Of a DNA stretch of 27,784 nt, positions 1 to 6,946 are shown in pieces. Below the pieces are notes generated by a model. The model was not told the origin of the DNA. It did not search any database and worked only from the letters and a program-made list of their open reading frames with translations. The DNA is taken from positions 1-27,784 of the forward strand of contig CAYFJO010000104.1 in NCBI GenBank assembly GCA_964343305.1, read 5' to 3'. This DNA comes from CAYFJO01 sp964343305 (lineage in GTDB: Bacteria; Planctomycetota; Planctomycetia; Pirellulales; Pirellulaceae). Positions within the stretch are counted from its first letter, which is position 1; every line of letters starts with the position of its first letter. The position numbers and the translations under genes were made by a program.

Positions 1-732
1 AAGATCTTCGCGAAACTTGGCTGTTTTGACGAACTCTTGCAGTTCAGCAAGGATCCGGCTTCGCAAATTAGCGGCAGCGAGTTCCGCTTCCGCCGCGGCC
101 AGTTCACTGGACTGGGCCTTGTCACGGGAGTAACGGGCACCGGATCTCACATCGGCCGCCGCTTCCGCTGCTTCTTTTGCCGCCTCGCGGGCCTTTGTTT
201 TGTCTGCCGCCGAAGCGATATCACTGCGAAGACGCTGAGCTTTCGCACTGGCCGTTGTCGCTTCGATGTCCGCAAGTTTCGCGCTGGCACGTGCGGCCTT
301 GGCTTCTTCCCTCGCGGTGGCAGCCGTCGCGGCCAATTCCGCCAAATCCTCCGCGTCCGCATTGAGGTCGGAAAAGTCGTGCTGCTGGTACTCCCTGCCA
401 TCCTCCTCCAGAGCGCGGGCTTGCAGATCGGCGTTTACTTCATCCTGAAAAGCTTTCAAATCTTCCGCGTCCAGCGGCTGCGCCTGCGCATCACGCAAAC
501 GGGTGGCCAGCTCTGCGTGCTCCTGCAGAAATTGCTCCGTCTCGTACTGCTGACCACGCATATCGTTGAGGATCAACTCGACGGTACGAAATTCGCGCTG
601 ATAGACCTTCCATTCGCGGTAATGATCCGCCAAGAACATCCAAATCGTTGCGCCGAGCATCATCACGCAAGTCACCGCAAAGATGCGATTCAACAGCTTT
701 TGGTTGTACCACGTTTGTTCTGTTGCAGGCAT
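1..732 (-). CDS. Membrane-anchored coiled-coil protein of the bc-complex operon (3' end outside window)
   Basis: An open frame starts at an ATG (732-730) and runs without a stop to the left edge, giving 244 residues of an incomplete protein. Residues about 16-34 form one hydrophobic segment (FAVTCVMMLGATIWMFLA), followed by DHYREWKVYQREFR and then a long Ala/Glu/Arg-rich stretch that should form a coiled coil. It is the fourth gene of the minus-strand Rieske/cytochrome b operon, 90 bp after the cytochrome b C-terminal gene. From family memory, a membrane anchor followed by a D-H-x-R-x-W-K-x-Y-Q-R-x-F-like stretch is seen at the start of c-type cytochromes encoded with such complexes, so the missing part may carry CxxCH heme sites. 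None is visible here. The reading frame is certain; the function is inference from position. Confidence 0.72.
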   Translation of the reverse strand, partial: MPATEQTWYNQKLLNRIFAVTCVMMLGATIWMFLADHYREWKVYQREFRTVELILNDMRGQQYETEQFLQEHAELATRLRDAQAQPLDAEDLKAFQDEVNADLQARALEEDGREYQQHDFSDLNADAEDLAELAATAATAREEAKAARASAKLADIEATTASAKAQRLRSDIASAADKTKAREAAKEAAEAAADVRSGARYSRDKAQSSELAAAEAELAAANLRSRILAELQEFVKTAKFREDL

Positions 733-750
733 AAACTCGCCTCAAATCGT

Positions 751-809
751 GTAGCTGAATTCGTGAGAATTCAGACAATCCATCTCCTGAATTCTCACGA
801 ACTCAGCTA
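751..809. repeat. Palindromic element (24-bp arms, 11-nt loop)
   Basis: The arms 751-774 and 786-809 are inverted copies with one mismatch and both have GTAGCTGA at the outer end. The element lies between the cytochrome b C-terminal gene and the next gene of the operon. It has no T-run on either side, so it is not a classical terminator. In the transcript it would fold into a strong hairpin that could act as a processing or stability element. It resembles the element at 24562-24623 in its GTAG....TTCG..AGAAT pattern. Confidence 0.8.
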
Positions 810-822
810 CTTCCTTGACCAT

Positions 823-2160
823 CTAAAAATTCAAAAAGTATTCAGGGATCGCGATGAAGTACTTCATGTTCATCGTCCATCGACACATCATCTTCAACGG
901 CAACAACCCCATCCATAGCAACAAGTTGGTCATCACCATGAATCGCAAGAATCCCATCTTCAAAAACATATCGCGGAAGAACTTACTGAAGATCACCATC
1001 GCCGGCGGCAACGCCGCGAAGTAGCCGATGACCAAAACAATCCCCAGCCACTCGCGATAGATAATCGAGAGAATCTGAACACCCAAACCGGCACCTTCCG
1101 GCACCATCGGTCTGGCCTGGCCTAGCCAGTAAATCCAAAAATACTCCGACAGATCAACGTTGTTCAGCGCTTCAACTTTGTGTGGATCCCAAGTTTCGAA
1201 CACCCCAAAAAAGTTCCAGTTCGGACCGCGCAGGAACGTCCCCATAACGATCAACGTGACCCACAGCACGAGAAAGCCAAACTGAAAAATCAAGTAGGCA
1301 AACATCCGCTGGTCGATGGTGTAATAGCCGCTGCCCTTCTTGTTGAAGTCGATGTAAGGAATCGCCATCAACCCAAAGACCACCATGCTGGGCAACACCA
1401 CGCCGGCCATCCACGGATCGTAATAGACCAACATTTCCTGCAGACCCAGGAAATACCACGGAGCCTTCGACGGGTTCGGCGTTTTTACGCTGCTGGCGGG
1501 CTCTTCCAGCGGTGCCATCAGGCCGATTCCCCATAGCAACAGAATCGCCGTCAGCACCACCATGCAGATCAACTCGATGTAAACCAAATCGGGCCACACT
1601 AGCACTTTTTCGTTGTCGAGTGTTTCGAGCGGTTCCTCGCCACGTTTCATACGATCGTCGTTGAGCACGGCCTTATACGCACCGAGCCAAGTGAAATAGC
1701 CCAGCAAGAACACCATGCCCACGATTGGCACGTTGTCCGGCTTGGTCACGATGGCGGCAAAATCCTGGTCGGTCATCGCAAAGCCCATCGCCAACAATGA
1801 CAGATTCAAAAGTGCCCAAGCGACCAACGGTCGAACGAAGATCCTGCGAAACCAGAAAAAGAACAGCAAAATCACAAATGAACCCACCGTGTAGACTGTG
1901 GGCCCCATCGCACTGTCCATCATGTCGCGCGCGGGTTCAGGAAACGACACAATCCACGGCATCGCATTCGACCCAGCCACCGCCGAGATCATGACAAAGA
2001 CCGATGCCACGATGAGCCACAAAAGAGCCGCCGCGCCGCGGCCCTTCTTCCAAAGGTACAGCGCCATCGTGCCGTTCATCAAAGCCAGCACCATGTAATA
2101 GCAGCCCAGAAAACTGGAGATACCATTCAAAAAGGTTTCTTGATCAACGTGTGCGTGCAT
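823..2160 (-). CDS. Cytochrome b C-terminal (subunit IV-like) protein of quinol:cytochrome c oxidoreductase, enlarged form
   Basis: This 445-residue membrane protein carries the C-terminal part of a split cytochrome b, which forms part of the quinol oxidation site. Residues about 190-310 resemble subunit IV/cytochrome b C-terminus: NPSKAPWYFLGLQE (229-242) takes the place of the PEWY loop, and the E of PEWY is not at its usual place (A-P-W-Y). The first 165 residues add about four extra membrane helices. The last 130 residues contain RGPNWNFFGVFETWDPHK and further helices, a segment seen in large b-type subunits of menaquinol-linked complexes. At 445 residues it is far longer than a normal subunit IV (about 160). 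It starts at ATG 2160, 63 bp after the cytochrome b N-terminal gene. Membership of the complex is well supported by order and motifs; the role of the extra helices is unknown. Confidence 0.88.
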   Translation of the reverse strand: MHAHVDQETFLNGISSFLGCYYMVLALMNGTMALYLWKKGRGAAALLWLIVASVFVMISAVAGSNAMPWIVSFPEPARDMMDSAMGPTVYTVGSFVILLFFFWFRRIFVRPLVAWALLNLSLLAMGFAMTDQDFAAIVTKPDNVPIVGMVFLLGYFTWLGAYKAVLNDDRMKRGEEPLETLDNEKVLVWPDLVYIELICMVVLTAILLLWGIGLMAPLEEPASSVKTPNPSKAPWYFLGLQEMLVYYDPWMAGVVLPSMVVFGLMAIPYIDFNKKGSGYYTIDQRMFAYLIFQFGFLVLWVTLIVMGTFLRGPNWNFFGVFETWDPHKVEALNNVDLSEYFWIYWLGQARPMVPEGAGLGVQILSIIYREWLGIVLVIGYFAALPPAMVIFSKFFRDMFLKMGFLRFMVMTNLLLWMGLLPLKMMCRWTMNMKYFIAIPEYFLNF

Positions 2161-2223
2161 TTAAGATTTGCGATTTTTGATTTGGGATTTGTTTGTAATT
2201 TGCTGTTTGGGGTTTGCTATTTC
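2161..2223. other. Low-complexity CAAAT-type spacer between the two cytochrome b genes
   Basis: On the minus strand this spacer is made of near-repeats of the form CAAATCCCAAATC / CAAAAATCGCAAATC directly before the start codon at 2160. It has almost no G and no clear Shine-Dalgarno site. It could be an unstructured, A-rich translation-enhancing leader for the second cytochrome b gene, or an expanded simple repeat. The composition is seen directly; the role is inference. Confidence 0.5.
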
Positions 2224-3000
2224 TTAAAGCGGTGCGCTGATGCCGCCGTCCTTGCGAATGCGCCAGAAGTGAATCGCAATCAAGAGCGAGGCCGCCAAAG
2301 GAATGGCAATGCAATGCAGTACATAAAATCGATTCAACGTTTCTTCGCCGACAAACCTCGCGCCCAACAGGCCAAACCTGGCGTCCGAGGCGTTTGTGAT
2401 CATCGCGATGCCGTCCACGGTTAGCAGTTGATTTCCGGGACCCTCGTAACCCAGCACCGGAGTCGCACGCGCCATGTTCGAACCCACCGTGATCGCCCAG
2501 ATGGCAAGTTGATCCCACGGCAACAGATAGCCGGTGAACGAAAGCAACAACGTCAACAACAGAAGAATCACTCCGATGACCCAGTTAAACTCTCGCGGCG
2601 GCTTATAACTTCCCGTTAAAAACACCCGGTACATATGCAACCACACGGTGATCACCATCGCGTGCGCAGCCCACCTGTGTATTTCGCGCAGTATCCCCAG
2701 GGAAGTCACATCACGCAGCGCAAGAATATCGTTATACGCCCACTCCAGCGTCGGCCGATAGTAAAACATCAACAGCACACCGGTGATCGTTTCTACCAGA
2801 AACAAAAAGAACGTCACGCCGCCCATACACCACGTGAAGCTGAGCGCGATCCCCTGTTTCTTGATGGACACGGGATGCAAATGCAGGAAGAAATTTGTCA
2901 GCATCACAACAATGCGGTTACGGCGATCCGTCGGCGCGGGATGCCGAAAGATACTCTTCCAGATTTGCGAGTTGCGAATTAAGTCACCAAGGTTTGCCAT
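2224..3000 (-). CDS. Cytochrome b N-terminal subunit (b6-like, four heme-b ligands plus heme-c Cys)
   Basis: This 258-residue protein is the heme-carrying N-terminal half of a split cytochrome b. The bis-histidine ligands are visible as H108 and H122 (IHRWAAHAMVITVWLH) and H229 and H244 (LHCIAIPLAASLLIAIH). The second pair is 15 positions apart, as in cytochrome b6, not 14 as in mitochondrial-type cytochrome b. C58 in FTWCMGG aligns with the Cys of b6-type proteins that binds the extra heme c(n). The quinone-site motif SFTGYLLPWDQLAIWA is present (154-169). Length and motifs fit the b6 type better than the full-length bc1 type. The gene lies 33 bp after Rieske and 63 bp before the C-terminal subunit, clearly in one operon. 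Confidence 0.93.
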   Translation of the reverse strand: MANLGDLIRNSQIWKSIFRHPAPTDRRNRIVVMLTNFFLHLHPVSIKKQGIALSFTWCMGGVTFFLFLVETITGVLLMFYYRPTLEWAYNDILALRDVTSLGILREIHRWAAHAMVITVWLHMYRVFLTGSYKPPREFNWVIGVILLLLTLLLSFTGYLLPWDQLAIWAITVGSNMARATPVLGYEGPGNQLLTVDGIAMITNASDARFGLLGARFVGEETLNRFYVLHCIAIPLAASLLIAIHFWRIRKDGGISAPL

Positions 3001-3033
3001 GTTTGTCTCTTCGTATTGCTGTGAACGAGATCG

Positions 3034-4038
3034 TTAAACCGGCACAAAACTGGCTGAATCTTTCCACTCGCCCTTCTCTTCAAAAAATCTACGGCTCTTG
3101 TCTACTTCCAATTGACCGTCATCCGCCAAACGAATCGCATACCGTTCGAGTGGCCGGGGTGCCGGGCCTTCAAAGTTGATGCCGTCTTTATAGAAGCCAC
3201 TTCCGTGGCAAGGGCATTTGAATTTCTGTTCCGCTTCCAACCAGTTCGGCGTGCAGCCAAGGTGCGTACAAACAGTCTGGATCGCGTAAATCTGCAGTAT
3301 TCCTTGATACTCGTGGCGCACAATCCAAACGCCAAACTGCGCCTTGAACTTCGTCTGCACCTGCCCCGGACCATAGTCGCCAGGAAAGCCAACCTTAAAC
3401 TTCGTTGGTGGCTCGATCAAAATATTAGGAAACATGAACCGAGCGCATCCCAAGAGCCACAAAAGATGAGTTAAAGCCAACGACGTAAACCCAACCGCCA
3501 GCGACGATCCGGCAAACACACCAACCAACGACGCCAAGAATCCACGTCGCGTTTCGTCGTCCTCGTCCAGCGAGATCGGTGCCTTGGCGTAGCCCGGCTT
3601 CTCCGGCATGGGCGGCACTTCGATCTTGGGTTTACCTTTGGCTTTGGCAGGCTTGGCCTTGGCCGCGGCTTCAGCCTTGCTCACGGGACCCTTCTTCTGG
3701 CCACCACCGCGAGCCATTGCCAAAATACTGGCGGTGTCCATCGGGCCTTCACGCTTGGGGGCGGTGGCTTTGGCGGCCGCTGCTGGCTTGGCGGCTGGTT
3801 TCGCTTCCTTCTTCGCAGCCGGTTTGGCGGCAGCCGGTTTGGACTTTTCACCGCGAGCGGCCGCGAGCATTTCCGCGACCGACATTTCGCTTGGTTTCTT
3901 GCCGGATGAAGCTGGAGCAGGTGCCGGCTCGCCGACCGGTTCAGCCGCTGCTGCTTCCGGCTCTGCCTTTGCTTCCGCCGCAGCCGCGGCACCACCATCG
4001 AGTTGACGGCACTTGGCCAGGATTTCGTCAACGGACAT
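3034..4038 (-). CDS. Rieske iron-sulfur protein with long Ala/Lys/Pro-rich N-terminal tail
   Basis: The C-terminal Rieske domain passes electrons from quinol to cytochrome c through a 2Fe-2S cluster. Cluster ligands are C257/H259 (CTHLGC) and C275/H278 (CPCHGSGF); C262 and C277 should form the usual disulfide. Residues 164-200 give a Tat-like anchor: RRGFLASLVG followed by a hydrophobic helix. The first 160 residues are unusual for the family: a low-complexity Ala/Lys/Pro/Glu region holding three copies of a short motif, MSVDEILAKCR (1-11), MSVAEMLAAAR (52-62) and MDTASILAMAR (100-110). This tail should stay in the cytoplasm. Typical Rieske proteins are about 160-200 residues; this one has 334. 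It is the first gene of the operon, with the start at ATG 4038. Confidence 0.95.
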   Translation of the reverse strand: MSVDEILAKCRQLDGGAAAAAEAKAEPEAAAAEPVGEPAPAPASSGKKPSEMSVAEMLAAARGEKSKPAAAKPAAKKEAKPAAKPAAAAKATAPKREGPMDTASILAMARGGGQKKGPVSKAEAAAKAKPAKAKGKPKIEVPPMPEKPGYAKAPISLDEDDETRRGFLASLVGVFAGSSLAVGFTSLALTHLLWLLGCARFMFPNILIEPPTKFKVGFPGDYGPGQVQTKFKAQFGVWIVRHEYQGILQIYAIQTVCTHLGCTPNWLEAEQKFKCPCHGSGFYKDGINFEGPAPRPLERYAIRLADDGQLEVDKSRRFFEEKGEWKDSASFVPV

Positions 4039-4203
4039 GTTTTTCGATCGCTCTATCTCAAGTTAGTAAGCGGAGACCGTAGGACGGAAGCTGAGAGCGG
4101 AAGACTAAGGAAGTTCCAGAAAAGGGAACGATCCAGAATCAGTGATCCAATACAACCAACCGCCGAGACGGTACACCCGATACCTCGCCGAATTTGCAAC
4201 CAA

Positions 4204-4231
4204 TTTGTAGCCCAACTGCCACTTCTGTCAA
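4204..4231 (-). promoter_or_regulatory. Possible sigma70-type promoter for the Rieske/cytochrome b operon
   Basis: Read on the minus strand, a perfect -35 TTGACA (4231-4226) is followed after 16 bp by TACAAA (4209-4204), a four-of-six match to the -10 box. It would give a 5' leader of about 160 nt before the Rieske start at 4038. The rest of 4039-4321 shows no gene. The -10 box is weak and no start site is known. Confidence 0.4.
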
Positions 4232-4282
4232 CCACCCCAGGCCCCTCAAACCCCTTGCACGATGACAATTGCGACAATATGC

Positions 4283-4302
4283 CGCAAGCGAGCACGCTTA
4301 CG
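4283..4302. repeat. Short imperfect hairpin downstream of the parvulin gene
   Basis: CGCAAGCG and CGCTTACG pair with one mismatch around a 4-nt loop, 20 bp past the stop of the parvulin gene. No T-run follows on the minus strand. It could be a weak terminator or a fragment of an interspersed repeat. Confidence 0.35.
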
Positions 4303-4321
4303 CTAGGATTTGAAATAGCTT

Positions 4322-4603
4322 CTAGTCTGTTCGGCTGGTGATTTCCAAGAGGTGATATCCGAATTGCGTTTTGACAGGGCCATGAACTTGATTCAGTTCG
4401 CCACTGAAAACGACACGGTCGAATTCCGGAACCATCTGTCCGGGGCCGAATTCGCCCAAGTCGCCGCCTTGTTGGCCCGATGGGCATTGCGAATGTTCCT
4501 TTGCCAGATCGGTGAATGCGGATCCATTTTCAATTTGACTCTTTAGGTTTTCGCAAGTCGCTTCGTCATTTACCAAGATATGTCGCGCGGTAGCTTTGGC
4601 CAT
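4322..4603 (-). CDS. ppiC: Parvulin-type peptidyl-prolyl cis-trans isomerase (PpiC-like)
   Basis: This is a single parvulin domain of 93 residues, the size of free-standing PpiC, which isomerises prolyl bonds in the cytoplasm. Visible family features are ARHILVNDEATCENLKSQIE at the start, then AFTDLAKEHSQCPSGQQGGD, LGEFGPGQMVPEFD, and the C-terminal GPVKTQFGYHLLEI. The start at ATG 4603 is chosen because the protein then begins MAKATARHILV as in the family and an AGGAG site lies 8 nt upstream. The frame is open further upstream into the repeat array at 4756-5020, but that extension reads the repeats in a meaningless frame. The gene is separate from the Rieske operon by about 280 bp. Confidence 0.95.
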   Translation of the reverse strand: MAKATARHILVNDEATCENLKSQIENGSAFTDLAKEHSQCPSGQQGGDLGEFGPGQMVPEFDRVVFSGELNQVHGPVKTQFGYHLLEITSRTD

Positions 4604-4736
4604 ATTGGGGCTCCTTGGAGTAGATTGGTGACCCGAGGCTTGCGAAGTTCTCACGAACAGCGGAAGACTGAGCAGGTGAAGTTTGACGATGCTGCGATTG
4701 AGAGTCAACCGGTCGCACAACGGTGAACGAAGAACG

Positions 4737-5430
4737 TCATCTTTCTTCGGCCGCTGCATCGTCAGCAGGTGCATCGTCAGCGGGTGCATCGTCAGCGGGT
4801 GTATCGTCAGCGGGTGTATCGTCAGCGGGTGTATCGTCAGCGGGTGTATCGTCAGCGNNNNNNNNNNNNNNNNNNNNNNNNNNNNNNNNNNNNNNNNNNN
4901 NNNNNNNNNNNNNNNNNNNNNNNNNNNNNNNNNNNNNNNNNNNNNNNNNNNNNNNNNGGTGCGTCGTCAGCGGGTGCGTCGTCAGCGGGTGCGTCGTCAG
5001 CGGGTGCATCGTCAGCGGGTGCTTCGTTGGAAAATGCTTTGAACGGATACCAAGTTGCAACAAACGAACCATCTTTGTCACGAAGGTCGATGCGCCCATC
5101 AATAAACTCAATCACCCTGTCCGTCGGTTTCTGCCCTTCTTTCTGAAACCGCACGAGGATGCCGCCGTCTTTGTGCGGGCGAAGCACCCACCAATTCGAA
5201 TGGACTACTGTTTCTAATGGAGGTTTGCCGCTGGTGATCGTAAAAGTGCCGTCTAACATGAATTCGTACTTGGCACCCTCACCCTTTAGGCCTTTTTTGA
5301 CCTCAAACGTACCCCACGTGCCGACAAGCCGGGGATCCGTCTTCCGCTGGCCGCAACCAACCATCGCCCCAATCACGAGCATTCCCGCGAGGGCAGAAAA
5401 CCATGTCAATGAATCAACTCGCCGCCTCAT
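4737..5430 (-). CDS. Lipoprotein with a pentapeptide-repeat tail, interrupted by an assembly gap
   Basis: The N-terminus MRRRVDSLTWFSALAG is a lipoprotein signal ending in the lipobox AMVG-C, with the lipidated Cys at residue 26. About 110 residues follow with the look of a small beta-rich domain (RLVGTWGTFEVKKG, YEFMLDGTFTI, DLRDKDGSFVATWYPF); this resembles the many planctomycete lipoproteins with lipocalin-like domains, but no exact family can be named. The tail is a tandem ADDAP/ADDTP repeat that enters the 100-N gap. Beyond the gap the repeat continues and ends ADDAAAEER-stop at 4737. The frames on the two sides agree only if the true gap is not exactly 100 bp, which is expected for a placeholder. 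ATG 5430 is preferred to an upstream GTG (5460) because it begins directly at the basic signal region. Confidence 0.75.
4756..5020. repeat. 15-bp minisatellite encoding ADDxP, spanning the assembly gap
   Basis: The plus-strand unit is GCATCGTCAGCGGGT and variants. Left of the gap there are three GCATC/GCAGGT-type units (4756-4800) and three full plus one partial GTATC-type units (4801-4857). Right of it there are three GCGTC-type units (4961-5005) and one GCATC-type unit (5006-5020). Variants are grouped, as expected for unequal crossing-over or slippage. The true copy number is hidden by the gap. Confidence 0.95.
4858..4957. other. Assembly gap of 100 Ns
   Basis: Exactly 100 Ns, the usual placeholder for a gap of unknown size. 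Both edges lie in the same tandem repeat, so the gap most likely results from collapse of the repeat in short-read assembly. Confidence 0.98.
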
Positions 5431-5464
5431 TTCACGTCGTCCTATGAATAAGATAAACACTAAT

Positions 5465-5532
5465 GAGCCTATTCCAAAACCGGGGCTGGCTCCCTTGGCC
5501 GCAAGTGCCTGTCCCGCTCTTGGGATAGGCTC
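5465..5532. repeat. Imperfect palindromic interspersed element, about 68 bp
   Basis: The outer ends GAGCCTATTCC (5465-5475) and GGGATAGGCTC (5522-5532) are inverted, and pairing continues inwards through CCAAAACCGGGGCTGGC against its counterpart; about 22 of the first 28 positions match. It lies between the divergent lipoprotein and tRNA hydroxylase genes. No transposase is present. The symmetric, gene-free shape suggests a MITE- or REP-like element. Confidence 0.65.
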
Positions 5533-5645
5533 TAGACATCGGCCACGGAAACTTAATCCAGTACGTCTGGTCCGTGGAAAAGGATCATTTTATACTGCTC
5601 GGCGGACTCGTGCTTTTTGCTGACACCGTGCATTTCTTCTTCCAG

Positions 5646-6221
5646 ATGCTCAATCTCCACTCGACATCCCCCGACCGCTGGCTGCGACAAGTCGACCAAC
5701 ACCTGGACGAGATTCTGCTGGACCACGCCCATTGCGAGCGAAAGGCGGCCGGCTGTGCGATGAACCTGCTGATGTCCTACGTGGAAAACGAAGAATTGTG
5801 CCGCGAAATGACCGTCATCGTCAATGAGGAGTTGGACCATTTCCACCAGGTATTGGAGTTGCTCCACCAGCGCGACATCCCGTTTCGCCGTCAAAAACCC
5901 AGCAACTACGGCCGGCAGCTCCACGACTTGGTCCGCAAGTTCGAACCGGACCGCGGCGTCGATCGACTGCTGATCGCCAGCCTGATCGAAGCTCGTTCGT
6001 GCGAACGATTCAGTTTGCTCCGCGACCATGTGCCGGACCAACAACTGGCCGAGTTCTACGAAAGCCTCTTCGAATCCGAAGCCCGTCATCACACGACGTA
6101 CGTCCGGCTGGCGAAATCCTTTGCAACCGAAGATTCCGTCCGGCAACGTCTCGAAGAACTTTCGGCCCAAGAAGCACAAATCATCGAAACTGGCGACGAA
6201 TTGCCACGGATGCATTCGTAA
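5646..6221 (+). CDS. miaE: tRNA-(ms2io6A)-hydroxylase, MiaE-like
   Basis: MiaE is a diiron monooxygenase that hydroxylates the isopentenyl group of 2-methylthio-N6-isopentenyladenosine at tRNA position 37. From ATG 5646 the protein has 191 residues, the usual family length. The diiron ligand pattern is visible: E31 in DHAHCERKAAG, E62 with H65 in NEELDHFH, E115 in LIEARSCERF, and E144/H148 in FESEARHHTTY. Upstream in-frame codons back to 5574 encode hydrophobic residues not expected in this family, so ATG 5646 is preferred, although no good ribosome binding site is seen. It stands alone, divergent from the lipoprotein gene. Confidence 0.9.
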   Translation: MLNLHSTSPDRWLRQVDQHLDEILLDHAHCERKAAGCAMNLLMSYVENEELCREMTVIVNEELDHFHQVLELLHQRDIPFRRQKPSNYGRQLHDLVRKFEPDRGVDRLLIASLIEARSCERFSLLRDHVPDQQLAEFYESLFESEARHHTTYVRLAKSFATEDSVRQRLEELSAQEAQIIETGDELPRMHS

Positions 6222-6255
6222 TCTGATTCAATCACCGAAAAGGTGGAGCGATAAC

Positions 6256-6801
6256 TTGGAAATCGATCTCGATTGTTTTGATGCGCACTGGTTGCGTAAG
6301 GCAGCATTGCCAATCAATGGGACGGAAGAAGATGAAGTCAGTGTAATAAGATCATGCCTTCGTCATCGAGAGCATAATCCAGGGCAAGTTTATGACCTTC
6401 AACACGAGTTGAGCGACGAACTTGTTGCAGGCGTAGTGTCGCACCTTGTGATCAATCTTGAGTCATGCGACCACGAAACAATTCTCAACTTTGCGATTAA
6501 GAACTCATCACCGATCTACTCCAAGTCGATCGTTCAGCAACTTGGAGAATTAAGATTCTTCACGCGCGAAGACGATCTGGCCATTCTTAATGCGACGAAG
6601 CAGGGCTGCGATTCATTTGATGTTTTTGATGAGATGTTTCCTGGCTCGCGTGGAGTCGTTACCTTTTCACGGGTTGGATTCAACCAAGCTGTCGACGAGG
6701 CGATTATCTGCTACGGGAATCGCGGCGGCATGTATATGTTGATGCGGAAGAAGAACAACAAATGGGAAATTGACGAGAGGATTGTGGCATGGTGGAATTA
6801 G
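6256..6801 (+). CDS. Hypothetical protein with a C-terminal GGMYMLMRKKNNKW-type domain, TTG start
   Basis: A 181-residue protein starting at TTG 6256, chosen because AGGTGGAG (6241-6248) is one of the best ribosome binding sites in the window and lies 7 nt upstream. The same frame stays open upstream only by overlapping miaE. No signal peptide or membrane helix is present. The end, from about residue 145, reads VDEAIICYGNRGG followed by MLMRKKNNKWEIDERIVAWWN. This resembles a C-terminal motif of many small uncharacterised proteins, in which two beta strands with GG end in a K-x-W-x-I strand. No function can be assigned. It may be co-transcribed with miaE, which ends 34 bp before. Confidence 0.7.
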   Translation: MEIDLDCFDAHWLRKAALPINGTEEDEVSVIRSCLRHREHNPGQVYDLQHELSDELVAGVVSHLVINLESCDHETILNFAIKNSSPIYSKSIVQQLGELRFFTREDDLAILNATKQGCDSFDVFDEMFPGSRGVVTFSRVGFNQAVDEAIICYGNRGGMYMLMRKKNNKWEIDERIVAWWN

Positions 6802-6946
6802 CTGGTAGGGCCCGTTCCTGCGTTCTGACCGGCCAACCAAGTGACAACGATGGTGGACTCCGTCCAACACGACCTTGCCGAGGCTCGGCGGCTGATTGGA
6901 AGAACTTGAAGACGCCTTACAGGCTTTGCTTTGATCCGCGCTGCGA

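Noticed and set aside
37..918. Long plus-strand frame of 293 codons over the start of the window
   Set aside because: It is antisense to the bc-operon coiled-coil gene and cytochrome b, has an Arg/Cys/Phe-rich composition typical of a shadow frame, and crosses the 751-809 palindrome.
4604..4789. N-terminal extension of the parvulin to an upstream Met
   Set aside because: The extension reads the 15-bp minisatellite out of frame, while ATG 4603 has AGGAG at good spacing and gives a family-length protein.
4756..5020. CRISPR array
   Set aside because: The repeats are 15 bp, directly joined without spacers and coding, so they are a minisatellite.
4683..5217. Plus-strand frames through the minisatellite and gap
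   Set aside because: They are open only because the 15-bp repeat lacks stops in all frames; the minus-strand frame joins to a clear lipoprotein signal.
5553..6215. 220-codon minus-strand frame over miaE
   Set aside because: It is a mirror frame of a gene with clear diiron motifs on the plus strand.
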